From the NCBI GenBank assembly GCA_006937955.1, contig SSNP01000148.1:291296-355295 (forward strand): a stretch of 64,000 nucleotides of DNA. Reading direction: 5' to 3'. Position 1 is the first letter of the stretch. Every line of letters starts with the position of its first letter. This stretch comes from Pachypanchax playfairii. Lineage: Eukaryota; Chordata; Actinopteri; Cyprinodontiformes; Aplocheilidae. Below, piece after piece: positions 1 through 11,067 of the stretch. The notes below the pieces were generated by a model. It worked only from the letters and a program-made list of their open reading frames with translations. It made no database searches and had not been told where the DNA came from. A program made the translations under genes and the position numbers.

Positions 1-1696
1 TTTGCTTGTGTAACTTTACAAACATACAAGTCAGCCAACTTTGTGTAAAGTGTTTCTTTGAAGGATATGTGCATTTGTTTAATCTGAACAGAATTTATTG
101 TACAACTGAACAAATTGTATGCCAGATTAATATATAATTTTGAGCTATTACAGTTCAATTATGCTTCTACACGATCACATACTTGTAAATACATAAACTG
201 GCTTTAGAAACACAGAATGACAGTTTATGAAGCAATGGGTGTTGCTAAGGGCGACTACTTACAACATATACAGCCAGCTTTTTGTGTCAAGTCATAGATC
301 AGCAAATTGTGATTTCCAATAGTTTCCCAATAGGCCAGGATCATGTGTTGAGGATGTTTCAAACAGATATGAATAAATCTCCATTGAGAGCAACTAGAAA
401 ACTTTTTTCCCTTGAACAATCTAAGGTGTGATATTTCACGATGTAACTCGTGTTAAACAATCGGAATATTTCTTGAACCCTCTTTTAAGGTGGAAAGGCT
501 TTTCTCATCCTTGAAGAAAGTGAAACAAGTCTTCTTCCTTTCTTCTAAATAAATAAATCAGATTATTAAAGGATAAGGTCTTATTTCAATATCTTTCAAT
601 AGTGAATATAATCTGGAAGTTTATCAAGTTACCAAAAAAGGCAATGTAATAAAAACACCTGTAATAAAAATAAAATATTCTTATTAGTGGGAAAATGGGG
701 AAAATACCTGAGAAATAAGTCACATAATTGGTGCAGAGGACAAAAGTTTAGGAAAAACAACAATACAAACGTAAGACTTTTTATCACCTGACAAAACACA
801 TAAGTGACGATATGGAATTAGCAATGAGTGCAATGCCAAGAGAAGGTGAAAAAAAAATAATGGGCTGTGTGAGGCTGACAGCATATGTTCAGATACTCAT
901 TGTACGAGGTACAAACCCCCACACATACACACATGTCCTGGTATGTGGAGTCAAAACCCTTGAGGGGAAATAAGAGGGAGCGAGCTGCATTGCACTAAGT
1001 AGGGCTTAGAAGGTCAAAAGTTTAAGAAGTGCAATTACCTGAAAGACCTCGGCTGACCCCCAAATTTCTCACCTTCTGTTCCCTCACATACACACATGCA
1101 TGCACACACACATACACCATTGACAGAGGCGATTTACAACCAGCAGCAGGAGGGAGTGAAAACTTAGACACCACCAACAGGCATCTAGAGAAAGGGAGCA
1201 AGAGACACACATAAGCACAGTTTGTATTTTGATTACACTTTCAGGCATAGTAAAAGATCACCGCTGTGAACTGTGTCAAATTAAGTGGCCATAACTCACC
1301 CGGACAGAACCTGACAGCTTCTCCTTGGCTTACTAAGCTCAGCTCCTCACGAGAAGTGGTGACAGGGAATAAATGGCTTCAGATAATGTATCATAATATC
1401 GCATTAAGCAAGCGCCCAGAGAAGCCAAATGGGAATCCCATATGTGGAGCAAGGAGGGTGGAGTAAAAGGAACAGAGTCAAGAAAAAAGCCAGGAGATAT
1501 ATTGATCAAAAGCTTTGGACTCTCTGAGATGACAAACCACTAGAAAAGCAGCTTTCTGACAACATATGAAAACATTTCATGTTCATGTTCTGTTTTGATT
1601 GTAGGTAATTTGATGGCAATAAAAAGAAATAAAGTTAGTGCTGTGTGACAGCTGTGGACAGGTAATTTGCTTTTCCGGATCATAATAAACTCTATC
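1..1696. other. Intergenic, no gene recognised
   Basis: AT-rich sequence with short A runs and scattered CA-rich bits (around 920-935 and 1085-1115). Short open frames here show no family motif and no splice-flanked coding signal. I see no gene and no identifiable mobile element. Confidence 0.6.
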
Positions 1697-1721
1697 ATAT
1701 ATATATATATATATATATATA
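1697..1721. repeat. (TA)n microsatellite, insertion target
   Basis: An alternating TA run sits directly against the left end of the first Tc1-like element. The right flank (3325-3330) continues as TATATA, so the transposon landed inside a TA repeat; TA is the target of Tc1/mariner elements. Confidence 0.85.
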
Positions 1722-3324
1722 CAGTGGGGCAAAGAAGTATTTAGTCAGCCACCAATTGTGTAAGTTCTCCCACTTAAAAAGATCAGAGAGGCCTGTAATT
1801 TTCATCATAGGTATACCTCAACTATGAGAGACAAAATGAGGGAAAAAAAATCCAGAAAATCACATTGTCTGATTTTTAAAGAATTTATTTGCAAATTATG
1901 GTGGAAAATAAGTATTTGGTCACCTACAAACAAGTAAGATTTCTGGCTTTCACAGACCTGTAACTTCTTTAAGAGGCTCCTCGGTCCTCCACTCGTTACC
2001 TGTATTAATGGCACCTGTGTGAACTCGTTATCAGTATAAAAGACACCTGTCCACAACCTCAAACAGTCACGCTCCAAACTCCACTATGGCCAAGACCAAA
2101 GAGCTGTCAAAGGACACCAGAAACAAAATTGTAGACCTTCACCAGGCTGGGAAGACTGAATCTGCAATAGGTAAGCAGCTTGGTGTGAAGAAATCAACTG
2201 TGGGAGCAATTATTAGAAAATGGAAGACATACAAGACCACTGATAATCTCCCTCGATCTGGGGCTCCACGCAAGATCTCACCCCGTGGGGTCAAAATGAT
2301 CACAAGAACGGTGAGCAAAAATCCCAGAACCACACAGAGGGACCTAGTGAATGACCTGCAGAGAGCTGGGACCAAAGTAACAAAGGCTACCATCAGTAAC
2401 ACACTACGCCGCCAGGGACTCAAATCCTGCAGTGCCAGACGTGTCCCCCTGCTGAAGCCAGGACACGTCCAGGCCCGTCTGCGGTTTGCTAGAGAGCATT
2501 TGGATGATCCAGAAGAGGATTGGGAGAACATCATATGGTCAGATGAAACCAAAATAGAACTTTTTGGTAGAAACTCAACTTGTCGTGTTTGGAGGGGAAA
2601 GAATGCTGAGTTGGATCCAAAGAACACCATACCTACTGTAAAGCATGGGGGTGGAAACATCATGCTTTGGGGCTGTTTTTCTGCAAGGGGACCAGGACGA
2701 CTGATCCGTGTAAAGGAAAGAATGAATGGGGCCATGTATCGTAAGATTTTGAGTGAAAACCTCCTTCCATCAGCAAGGGCATTGAAAATGAGACGTGGCT
2801 GGGTCTTTCAGCATGACAATGATCCCAAACACACCGCCCGGGCAACGAAGGAGTGGCTTCGTAAGAAGCATTTCAAGGTCCTGGAGTGGCCTAGCCAGTC
2901 TCCAGATCTCAACCCCATAGAAAATCTCTGGAGGGAGTTGAAAGTCCGTGTTGCCCAGCGTCAGCCCCAAAACATCACTGCTCTAGAGGAGATCTGCATG
3001 GAGGAATGGGCCAAAATACCAGCAACAGCGTGTGAAAACCTTGTGAAGACTTACAGAAAACGTTTGACCTCTGTCATTGCCAGCAAAGGCTATATAACAA
3101 AGTATTGAGATTAACTTTTGTTATTGACCAAATACTTATTTTCCACCATAATTTGCAAATAAATTCTTTAAAAATCAGACAATGTGATTTTCTGGATTTT
3201 TTTTCCTCATTTTGTCTCTCATAGTTGAGGTATACCTATGATGAAAATTACAGGCCTCTCTGATCTTTTTAAGTGGGAGAACTTACACAATTGGTGGCTG
3301 ACTAAATACTTTTTTGCCCCACTG
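1722..3324 (+). mobile_element. Intact Tc1-like transposon, copy 1
   Basis: A 1603-bp element with long terminal inverted repeats (about 210 bp) that begin CAGTGGGGCAAA and end with the complement, flanked by TA at 1720-1721 and 3325-3326. The left repeat holds two direct repeats of the type AAGTATTTAGTCAGCCACC: one at the outer end and one near 1907-1930 (AAGTATTTGGTCACC), the IR/DR layout known from Sleeping Beauty-type elements. A TATAAAAG box lies at 2035-2042, about 45 bp before the transposase start. AATAAA lies at 3158-3163, some 50 bp after the stop. It resembles the fish Passport/PPTN-like group of Tc1 elements from memory; the exact subfamily name is inference. Confidence 0.95.
2086..3108 (+). 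CDS. Tc1-like transposase, copy 1 (340 aa, intact)
   Basis: Cut-and-paste DNA transposase that binds the terminal repeats and inserts the element at TA. The 340-residue length equals that of Sleeping Beauty transposase. The N-terminal half (about residues 1-110) is a paired-like double helix-turn-helix for DNA binding; a basic PRSGAPRK segment (residues 56-63) sits between the two and is probably part of the nuclear localisation signal. The catalytic DDE triad is visible: D153 in WSDETK, D244 in QHDNDPKHT and E279 in NPIENLW, with 34 residues between D244 and E279. A glycine-rich box (GGGN...GCFSARGPG) spans about 188-204. Compared with the other three copies it has private residues Q84, A315 and S333; none touches the triad. 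The start was chosen because the preceding leader with a TATA box is conserved in all copies. It is probably functional, but activity cannot be read from sequence. Confidence 0.96.
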   Translation: MAKTKELSKDTRNKIVDLHQAGKTESAIGKQLGVKKSTVGAIIRKWKTYKTTDNLPRSGAPRKISPRGVKMITRTVSKNPRTTQRDLVNDLQRAGTKVTKATISNTLRRQGLKSCSARRVPLLKPGHVQARLRFAREHLDDPEEDWENIIWSDETKIELFGRNSTCRVWRGKNAELDPKNTIPTVKHGGGNIMLWGCFSARGPGRLIRVKERMNGAMYRKILSENLLPSARALKMRRGWVFQHDNDPKHTARATKEWLRKKHFKVLEWPSQSPDLNPIENLWRELKVRVAQRQPQNITALEEICMEEWAKIPATACENLVKTYRKRLTSVIASKGYITKY

Positions 3325-3326
3325 TA

Positions 3327-4462
3327 TATATGGTCCAAACTCATTTTCGCTAGTTGTAACTGCATGCTTAGCATTGCAAGACAAGTCAAGTTGCAGCCTT
3401 ACTACATAAGCAGCCAAGCCAATGACTATTAGGCGTGGGATGTGCGAGATGTCCCAGTCCTGATCACATCCCACCTTGGCTGTAGGAAACCTCATCCTGC
3501 TTTCTCCATGAGCACAAGAGTTGTGAGTGGATCTGCTGTGACATGAGTCATCTCCTCATCAGAACAGGATTAGCAGGCCAGGGTCAGTCTCACCTGAGCC
3601 GAACATTTGAAGACATCCAAACACCGGTCATGTTTATCTCTGTCCAGGAATTCAGTAACCTGGCTCTACTAGAGATATAAGTAGCCCTACCTGTCCACTC
3701 GGTGCTACATATACACCTTTCCGTATGAAAGCGTCTAAAAAAGGGAGGGACATCTGGTATAATATTTTAAGTTGATCGGAGGACGCACCAGCAAGTGTCT
3801 ACTTTTCATGATCTTTAGCCAATCACAGTATATCAAGCTCTTGCAAATCCAGTCAAGAAAAAAGCCCACACATCGTTACCATCAAGAAATGCACAAAGTT
3901 CTTACCATTGCTAATTTTTCAATGAAGAAATCGTCTCTAGTTCTCCTAAAACAGATTCAATAGCTGCTTTTATGTGTACATCCACCCGCGCAGCCATGTT
4001 TGTTTTTCTTTGCCTGCCTGGGCACTTGCTGCCAATCATATCTCATGATTGGTCCAAAAATCTTTTGACCGAGGAAGACGGTTTTAATTGGAGGAGTTCA
4101 AAATGGATTTTTGTTGGTTTGGAAAACTCCAAATCTCGCAAGAATCCATTTTGCATTGCAAAGTTAGGAATTTAGAGCAATATCACAGGAAATCACACAT
4201 TTGTTAGAGATAGTTACAAACCTGCTTCAATACCAATGGAGACCGTGTGATTCCTCTCATTCGTGTCTACATCTCCAGCCTGCAATAGGCTGTAAAAAAT
4301 ATGGAAGATTTAAATTTTACGCCTGTTATACCACAACAAAACATGTCAATGTCTCAAAAACATGTCATGTGCATTTTCTGCCATGGCTCGGCATCACACT
4401 CTTCTTGAAGGTCCACAGGTCTTTGAGGTTCTGGTGTACATGGAGTCTGTTTATCATGATCT
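3327..4462. other. Intergenic, nothing recognised
   Basis: Unique-looking sequence between the first Tc1 copy and the next MITE. No exon, gene motif or inverted terminal repeat was identified. Confidence 0.5.
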
Positions 4463-4466
4463 TTAA

Positions 4467-5008
4467 AGGTGCAGTATATGTAAGAATTAGACCTTGTCGT
4501 CAAATTCTTCATGTAGAAAAACAATACTACCACCCTAATCCACTCACCCCCTCCCTTTCCTAATTTTTCGGCCGGGTTGCCAGTTCCAATGTTGAGCCTC
4601 GTTTTGTTTGTCTTGTATTTATTTGTTAATTTTTTGGGAAGGATGTTGTGGTTTCTTAGGTTTACTACAAGTTACCTCAGGGCTGCTTCTTTTACTGGCT
4701 TCCATTCCGTCCATTGTGCTGCTACTCGTTGCTGCTGGTCGTTGTAGAATTGCAAATGCTTGTGCTGAAGATTTGGCAACCTTGCAGGATCACATGTGAT
4801 TCGTTATGGAACCAGGAAGTCTGGACACAGAATAGTTATTGTAAACAATGATTTCGTTCTGGAACAGCATTTTTAAAATGACAGAAACTAGCGACCACCC
4901 AGCCGGCTGAGATCAAAATCTTTTACAATGTGACTTTTCTTTTAATATCAGCACAACTTTAGACTGTTGTGTGAGTATTTCACTGTAAAATTCATGCATC
5001 TTGCACCT
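4467..5008. mobile_element. piggyBac-type MITE (TTAA duplication)
   Basis: A 542-bp segment bounded by AGGTGCAG at the left and CTTGCACCT at the right, which are inverted copies, and flanked on both sides by TTAA (4463-4466 and 5009-5012). TTAA duplications are the hallmark of piggyBac elements. There is no transposase open frame, so it is non-autonomous. Confidence 0.75.
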
Positions 5009-5012
5009 TTAA

Positions 5013-6510
5013 ATTCCACACATCTTTTAACTTTCTTAAGAAATAAACTGTTTTTATTTGAATTTTGTTTTACTTTGATACTTTGTGGGGGTTTTTTGTA
5101 ATTTTTTCTGTGTACTAAAGAATTTATTTCAAGTCCATCAAGTATATTTCTTGTTTTTTATCAAGTAGATTAACTGGCTGGTATTCCAATTTAATTTCAA
5201 AGATTGATTTTCAGAGTTCTTCTAAGCTACATAAAAAATATAAGAGGTTTAGAATTGTGAGAGATCTATTTGAACCTGAGTGCAAACAAACGACGTGTGT
5301 TTTTGCCTCAAAAAGGGTCTCCACTGGGAGCCAAACTTCTGACAAAAACAGTCCCATGACTGTGTTTTACAGCTGGTGTAGAATAACTTTTTGTAACCAG
5401 ATAAAGTAATGTCACAGCAGCTGCCAAAGACAACTAATGATTGATGAGCAAACCAGGTCTGGTAATAGAATTCGGAGGGAAACACAGTCAGTATAAAAGC
5501 TAAGAATACATGGTTAATGGCAAGCACAGGTATAAAATAGAAACTGCTCGTCTCAAATGGCAACGAGACAGCAGTGCATGCAGACAACAGAGAAGTTAAT
5601 GGTCCTAACACTCCTTTAAACAGAAGCTCAGATAGTCATGAGAGAACAACACCACTGGTTGGAGATGAGAATAAAAGTGAGAAGGTAAAAAAAAAAAGTT
5701 CTGGGACAGAAATAGTGATGGAAGAGGAAGAAATAAGAATGCAGTGAATGTTTCCCCATGTGGATGTCGGGGCAGCGACGAACCCGGTAGTCTGAGCCTG
5801 AGAATTCCTCCCCTCCATCACACTCTCTCTGCCAATGTCCACAGGAACTGAGGAATCGCTGGAATCAGGGAGAGCAGCCAAAAACAATTAAGTAAACTAT
5901 GTTCATCTCTATAAAAGGGCCATTACAGAGGAGTGTGGTCCACAGCCCTCCTGTTACAGCCACCGGTCCCAACACTGAGTCTTTCCTGATTAGGAGGAGC
6001 CAAAACACAGGTAGAGGTCACCTGAAGAAAAATGATTACAGCACTCAAAAGTTAGATTCTAAGAGGCAGGAAGCAAACACATAACTTTTATGTTAAGAAA
6101 AACCTCTCACATCCCAATAAAATTGAAGATGCACTGACCGTTCAAGACATGTTGCAAGCAGCTGTAATTCCCACACAGACTGACTCAGTCATGTTAAAAC
6201 ATACTGAACAAGTAAATCCAGGTGATAAACAAACAGATTTATGATTTGTTATTTTTGTGGTTTGTAGGGACGTGAGATTTTTCTTCCTCCTAAACACTTG
6301 TTTATAACAAATAGATTATTTTACCTGCATATATTTTACATGCACAGGAGGTTGTTTCAAACACTGAAAAATATGTGACTTGAATATGCTTATTTTAATT
6401 TTTAAAAAGTCTGGCTAAATAAACTGAGATTATGATTTTATTGCTGTTCAATGTCTTTGTTCTGTCTTCTAATATTTTCCTTGATGGACATAAAATCTGT
6501 AACAGACATA
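5013..6510. other. Intergenic, no firm feature
   Basis: No confirmed gene. On the minus strand about 5750-5880 one frame reads as cysteine- and charge-rich peptide (containing CGHWQRECDGGEEF and YRVRRCPD) after a possible AG acceptor, but no good GT donor follows and no partner exon is recognised, so it is not called as coding. Confidence 0.4.
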
Positions 6511-6604
6511 AAAGAGGCCATTTCATACACATTTCCGGACTTTGTGGTTATTTCTTAAGTATTAACCAGTAATATGAAACATTTTATATCTAAAAAACAT
6601 CAGG
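6511..6604. repeat. Dispersed MITE fragment (AGAGGCCATTTCA family)
   Basis: This stretch shares AGAGGCCATTTCA, GACTTTGTGGTTATTTCT and a following AAACATTTTATAT block with 31996-32100, and its first motif with 30453-30529 and both ends of 41861-42313. They are fragments of one TTAA-associated MITE family. Confidence 0.6.
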
Positions 6605-6769
6605 AAACACTGATTAACAGACCTTTCTATCTGTCTGCGTTAAAATTATAAATGTTTAGTTTTGTTTTATTGGGGAGGTTAGGGTTACCAGTTACTGAGT
6701 GGTTTTCTGGGTCCCCCAATAAAACAAAACTGAACATTTCAGATTGGCCTTTTATTGTGGCCAGTATAA

Positions 6770-7419
6770 CGGTGCGTTCACACCGGCCACTTTGTCAACG
6801 TCAATCAACGCTCATAACGTTCCAAGTTTGACGTTTGAAAGTTGAAGCTCATAACGCCTGCCAGTCAGAGCGCATAGGCGTTAAAGCTCGTAACGCTGGA
6901 CCGTTAAAAAGAGCGCGAAGGCGGGGCTTCCTTTGTTATCAGATGTTCTGAGCTATGGCGGATCATATAGAGAGAGTGGCTTGGCTTTATTTACTCCATT
7001 TGTGGATACACCCCATTCTTCAGATGTGTTTTGAGTTTGAGGAGTTAAACTATTTGCTCCAGGAGTTACATATGGATGAGGTTTGCTTCCAGCGCTACTT
7101 CCATCTGTCCCGCGCCCTGTTTAACGACTTCCTGCTTCATTCAGGTACGTCACTACGATGAGACACTCTGATTGGTTGACATGCCGCTTCAAGAGCGTTA
7201 AGAGCGTCAAAAGTTCAACTGAATTTTCTGCGTTTCGAGCTTTTTAAGCGTTTTAAGCGTCAACGCCTGAAACGCTCGAAAAGCTTGAAAAGTTGTCGCT
7301 CATAACGCTCACAAAGCGACGCAGAGCCGTTGACGTCTGTCTGACGCCCGTCCACCATAGACTTTACATATAAACTTGCCGCATCTGAAGTTGATGGTTG
7401 GGCCGATGTGAACGCACCA
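6770..7419 (+). mobile_element. PIF/Harbinger-type remnant nested in Tc1 relic
   Basis: A 650-bp insert bounded by GGTGCGTTCACAC and its inverted form GTGTGAACGCACC-like right end (GATGTGAACGCACC), with TAA on each side (6767-6769 and 7420-7422), as expected of the 3-bp TWA duplication of Harbinger elements. Its interior is rich in scrambled CAACGCTCATAACG-type repeats. It carries a short open segment (see 6955-7161) resembling the start of a HARBI1-like transposase. The two halves of the Tc1 relic read on across it, which supports the boundaries. Confidence 0.65.
6955..7161 (+). pseudogene. HARBI1-like transposase N-terminal fragment
   Basis: The 68-residue frame includes WIHPI, then LLQELHMDEVCFQRYFHLSRALFNDFLL. 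This follows the usual start of PIF/Harbinger transposases, in which a W-HPI motif is followed by an L-EL-D---F--YF-MS--F--LL helix region. The frame ends right after, and no DDE catalytic region follows, so it is a truncated remnant. The family assignment rests on motif memory, not on a search. Confidence 0.6.
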
Positions 7420-7658
7420 TAAGGGACACCTGTGCAATAATTATGCTGTCTAATCAGTATCTTGATATGGCACACCTGTGAGGTGGGATGGATTATCTCT
7501 GCAAAGGAGAAGTGCTCACTATTACAGATTTAAACTGATTTTTTTAACAATATTTGAGATAGATGATTATTTTGTGGAAATTGTTTTAGATCTTGGAGTT
7601 AATCTCATAAAAAACGGAAGCAAAAACAAGTGTTGTGTTTATATTTTTGATCAGTGTA

Positions 7659-9289
7659 ATTTGTCTCTTAGGAGAAGTGGGTTCCTTGTAGCTCCTCGTG
7701 GTTATTGAACTGCTTACCTGCTTCTCAACCTGCCACACCTGCAGCTCATCAATAACCATGCTCCTCTGCTAAATGAGCTGGACTGAGGCAATGCTACTGT
7801 TTTAGACTGTTGTAACTGTGACAGTGAAATTTGACCACTTCCTAAGGCATTTTTTGTGATTCGTTAACTTCTCCTCAAGTTACCATTTTTTTAAAAACTC
7901 ACCTGTTTTTCTTCTATGGGTCATTCCTCCTGAGAAGCTCCAGAGAACAAAGCCTCTGTTTCCACATCAATGTCTCTGCAATAGAATCATCTGTTGGGTG
8001 TCCATATCTCTCATCCACTCACCTGTAAATGCTTACCTTACCTTCCCACTCTCCACTTCTAGTCCTCTTTGGCTCTTTCTGGGACTATTGGGTCCTTTTC
8101 CTCCCGTCAGAGCCTGAAATAAACCAAACAACAGTGAGACAATGTGGAAGAAACTCCCCACAAACATCACAGCTACTTGAATCTGGAACTGTCATCTGCC
8201 GTCTTTCAAAGTTCCAGAGCCCTCAGACACATAGACTTATTCAAATCTTTCAAAAGAATGTTTTTTAATTGATTTATGTCCTGTCCTGTATCAGCACATT
8301 TAAATTGAGATTAATTTCAATTTCAGTTTTAGCAGTAATAAGTAGTAATACGTTTTTAGCTCATATTTAAGAAAGGTTCTCTGAGGATAGATGAAAGAGA
8401 TTTCCAGAGTTAGATGTGTAAAACAGGGGATGTGATTAAAATGAACTGCAGAGACAAATTTAAAACATGCTGAGTGCACTGTGAAGCCAAACCTTGCTGC
8501 TTTGGAGGAACAATTCTGAGAAAAACACCATCTGAGTGCAGGTGCTCTGTGATGCATGTGTTTCAGTGTGCTTCCAGGTTTGAGATTTGTTGTCATGAGA
8601 AAAGAAGGGCACATCGCCAGTAAACAGAAACTTCCCCCTCCTGTCCTCAGATATCTGTTTAGACTTCATACACTAGCCATGACTCCATCAGACTTGCATT
8701 AAGCCCATCACGCACATTAACATGCATGCACGCACACACATGAATGTGTGTATTTGCATGTGCACAAGGTGCTCCGATCCTCTCCACTCCTGAGACGTTT
8801 CTGAATTTCCTGCATATCAGTTTTTACAGTGTTGTGGTTCTGAACAGAAGAGCAGTAAAGTGGAACAAGGACAAATCGGGATGAGCACATTCTGTGCAAC
8901 GAGCCTACGTTGTTGTGTTTGTGTTGAGTGGAGACAGGCAGACAACAGGAAGCAGTCACACAAAGCATCAATAACACATAGCATGCTGAGAGGAGACGTC
9001 ACCAGGGAGGGTGATTCATGTTAGGGTTTGGTGTAAACTTTAGTGTTTGTCAGGTTGGATAAATTTTGTTTTCTCGATTTTACAACTTGTAGCTTGTAAA
9101 GCAGCACATGTTTGACTTCATGTAAAAAACTTGAGCACTTGATTTAGGCTACACTACAACATTAAAATGCTGAGGCCTACATATTTATGTTTAGGTTTTA
9201 TAAGGGGCGCTTCCACGGGAGGAAATCGTGGTTTAGACTTTAGCTTCCACTTGAAGGATGGTACAGACTTCTGTGCATGTCATGTGCTC
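7659..9289. other. Intergenic, no gene recognised
   Basis: No exon with supporting splice sites and no terminal repeats identified. A short CA/TG-rich patch lies near 8705-8765. Confidence 0.5.
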
Positions 9290-9830
9290 GCGAGGAGCGG
9301 TGCGACCCAAATGCAGAACTCATTACAGACACAAGCTCAGGTGCAACAAGAGAACGGTTTATTGACATAATGAAAAGAATGTGCAAGTGCGGGACGTCTC
9401 GGGAAGGTCCGGTACTGGCGGAGAGATAAGATGTTAGTCACTCTATATAAATATGACAAAGTCACGGAAGTAGTACTCGGGAGGAAAAGAGACTCACGGG
9501 GAAGATGACAACGAGGAGCACGAGGAGGAGGAATGTCCAGAGATGCGACTGAGTGGAGAGATGAAGTCCAGGGGTGTGTGTCAGGTGATCCGCTAGAGAG
9601 CGGGCAGGCTGACGGCGGAGATCAGGGCTCGGGAGGTTCACGGGGAGACACAGGAGGAGGTTCAACGGAGATCACGGGATGACTCGGGAACAAAGACTCA
9701 AAAGTAGGTCCTCGGGAGGACTGGAGATGCAGGAACGCAGGTGGTCTGGGGAGAAGACAAGGTTACTCGGAAACACAGTAAAATATCACTCGGAAATATA
9801 AACATCAAAAATACTCGGAAAACCCGGAAG
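9290..9830. repeat. Probable dispersed repeat (GCGACCCAAATGCAGAAC type)
   Basis: The segment starts with GTGCGACCCAAATGCAGAAC, followed by GAACGGTTTATTGACATAA and a purine-rich tract with repeated CTCGGGA/ACTCGGAA motifs. Beginnings of this kind recur in many fish genomes from memory. No coding capacity was seen, and the element class is unknown to me. Confidence 0.4.
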
Positions 9831-10229
9831 TGGCGTTGGTTTTGGTGCCATTAGGGTCAACAACCGGGCTATGAATGATCATCAGCCTGCTGCTCCTCAG
9901 CAGTCTGATCTCCGCCAGCTAGTGTCAATCAGCCTGCACCAACTCTCCAGCAAAGATGTATCTCTGAGAAGAGAACTCACCCAACACACAGTCGCAAAAC
10001 CACTGGACATGACAATGCAGGTTTCTTCAGCCTTCATATGTGTCTCCCTGTTAATGTTATTTATCATGAGCAACAGTTTGCTCAGCTCTAATCTTCATCC
10101 TGTCCTATTGAGGGTTTTCACATGATGTCACTAACCCGGAAGTCCGCCATGATGGGGAGACTCCATTTTCTACAAAATAGAAATTCCTAATACGTTGCAC
10201 ATTTATATACACTTTTTGGCTTAATTGTG

Positions 10230-10425
10230 CGGTTATGGTCAAATAATGTCAAGTGGTGGGCTGTACCAACAAACAAAGTTGTGATTGCCAATTGTAGATT
10301 GTCTAAAGTGATAAACTAAGAAACTTGTTGAGGATCGGCTTACAACTGTGGTTACCCAACTGTATCCAGGAAAAACAAAGAAAACATTCAGATCTGCTCT
10401 GCCCACTTCATCTCAGGTAAAAATT
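10230..10425 (+). pseudogene. THAP zinc-finger relic (P-element-like)
   Basis: In broken frames the plus strand reads CQVVGCTNKQ (about 10248-10277) and later KENIQICSAHFIS (about 10380-10417) before a GT. These are the two ends of a THAP domain: the first CxxxxC pair with GCTN, and the C-x2-H pair inside CSAHF. In-frame stops between them show that it is dead. It could derive from a P-element-type transposon or a THAP-domain gene. Confidence 0.6.
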
Positions 10426-11067
10426 GGGCTTCCATCATCAAGTGTCTGACTGAGGATTTTTTAACAAATTGAACAAATTTAAATAAAAAGAATTTTTTTT
10501 TCTTTGTAGCTCATTCAGTTGAGTCAAAGTTAAGACTTCATGTCTTGTAACATTTTTATTTTGTACTGCTAATTACCACACAGCAAATTCAAAAGTGTTA
10601 AATTTCCAGTGTTGGTGATGTGTGTTAAAAAACAGTGTTAATTTAACACTTTTTTAGTCTTTTAAACTCAGTGAGAGTAAATTCTTCAAAAGAGTTGGTG
10701 TTAATTTGGGGAGTTACATTTAAGCAACTCTGTCAAGTGTTGCATTTAAAATTAACTGAATAGAGTTGCTCATCAGAGCTGGACAGGGGGCGGAGCCAAT
10801 GACCGGGTCTGAGTTTTACCCAAAATGCACTTGGAGACTACATCTGCAATTTACTTTTAAATCAGCACATCATAAAGCAACATGTGAGAGTTAAAGTAAA
10901 GCCAATCACGCAGCACAATGTTTTATTCAATATTTAACACTTTCTACATCGCTAAAATCAGTTGGTCTAGTAAATCTTTCATCAGCAGTGACTCAAACCT
11001 GACTGAGGTAACCTAATCCAAGCTGTCTATTGTACATTACTATAAACTGTGCTCAGACTTGCTCATA

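Larger units (their letters stand above)
6660..7656 (+). mobile_element. Old Tc1-like relic (3' end), interrupted
   Basis: The plus strand carries the 3' portion of a second, older Tc1 family: a remnant of the transposase tail and trailer (ACCAGTTACTGAGTGGTTTTC, then CCCCCAATAAAACAAAACTG), the CTTTTATTGTGGCCAG block, the AATTATGCTGTCTAATCAGT block and the terminal repeat ending ATATTTTTGATCAGTG, followed by TA at 7657-7658. This matches, from memory, a widespread fish Tc1 whose ends read CACTGAACAAAAATATAAACGC. A Harbinger element splits it at 6770-7419. The left end carries an inverted copy of the CCCCAATAAAACAAAAC stretch (about 6660-6685), showing rearrangement. The transposase itself is gone. 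Confidence 0.75.

Noticed and set aside
1805..2077. Minus-strand frame starting MERDCLRLWTGVF in front of each transposase
   Set aside because: It lies in the terminal repeat and leader of the transposon, varies in its C-terminal end between copies, and has no known motif.
2139..2735. 198-residue antisense open frame, repeated in all four Tc1 copies (also 11484-12080, 34122-34718, 43691-44287)
   Set aside because: It is the reverse shadow of the conserved transposase. The copies are nearly identical, so its persistence carries no independent evidence of function.
9871..10125. 84-residue frame starting MNDHQPAAPQQSDLR
   Set aside because: No recognisable domain; it sits between repeat sequence and the THAP relic, without splice support.
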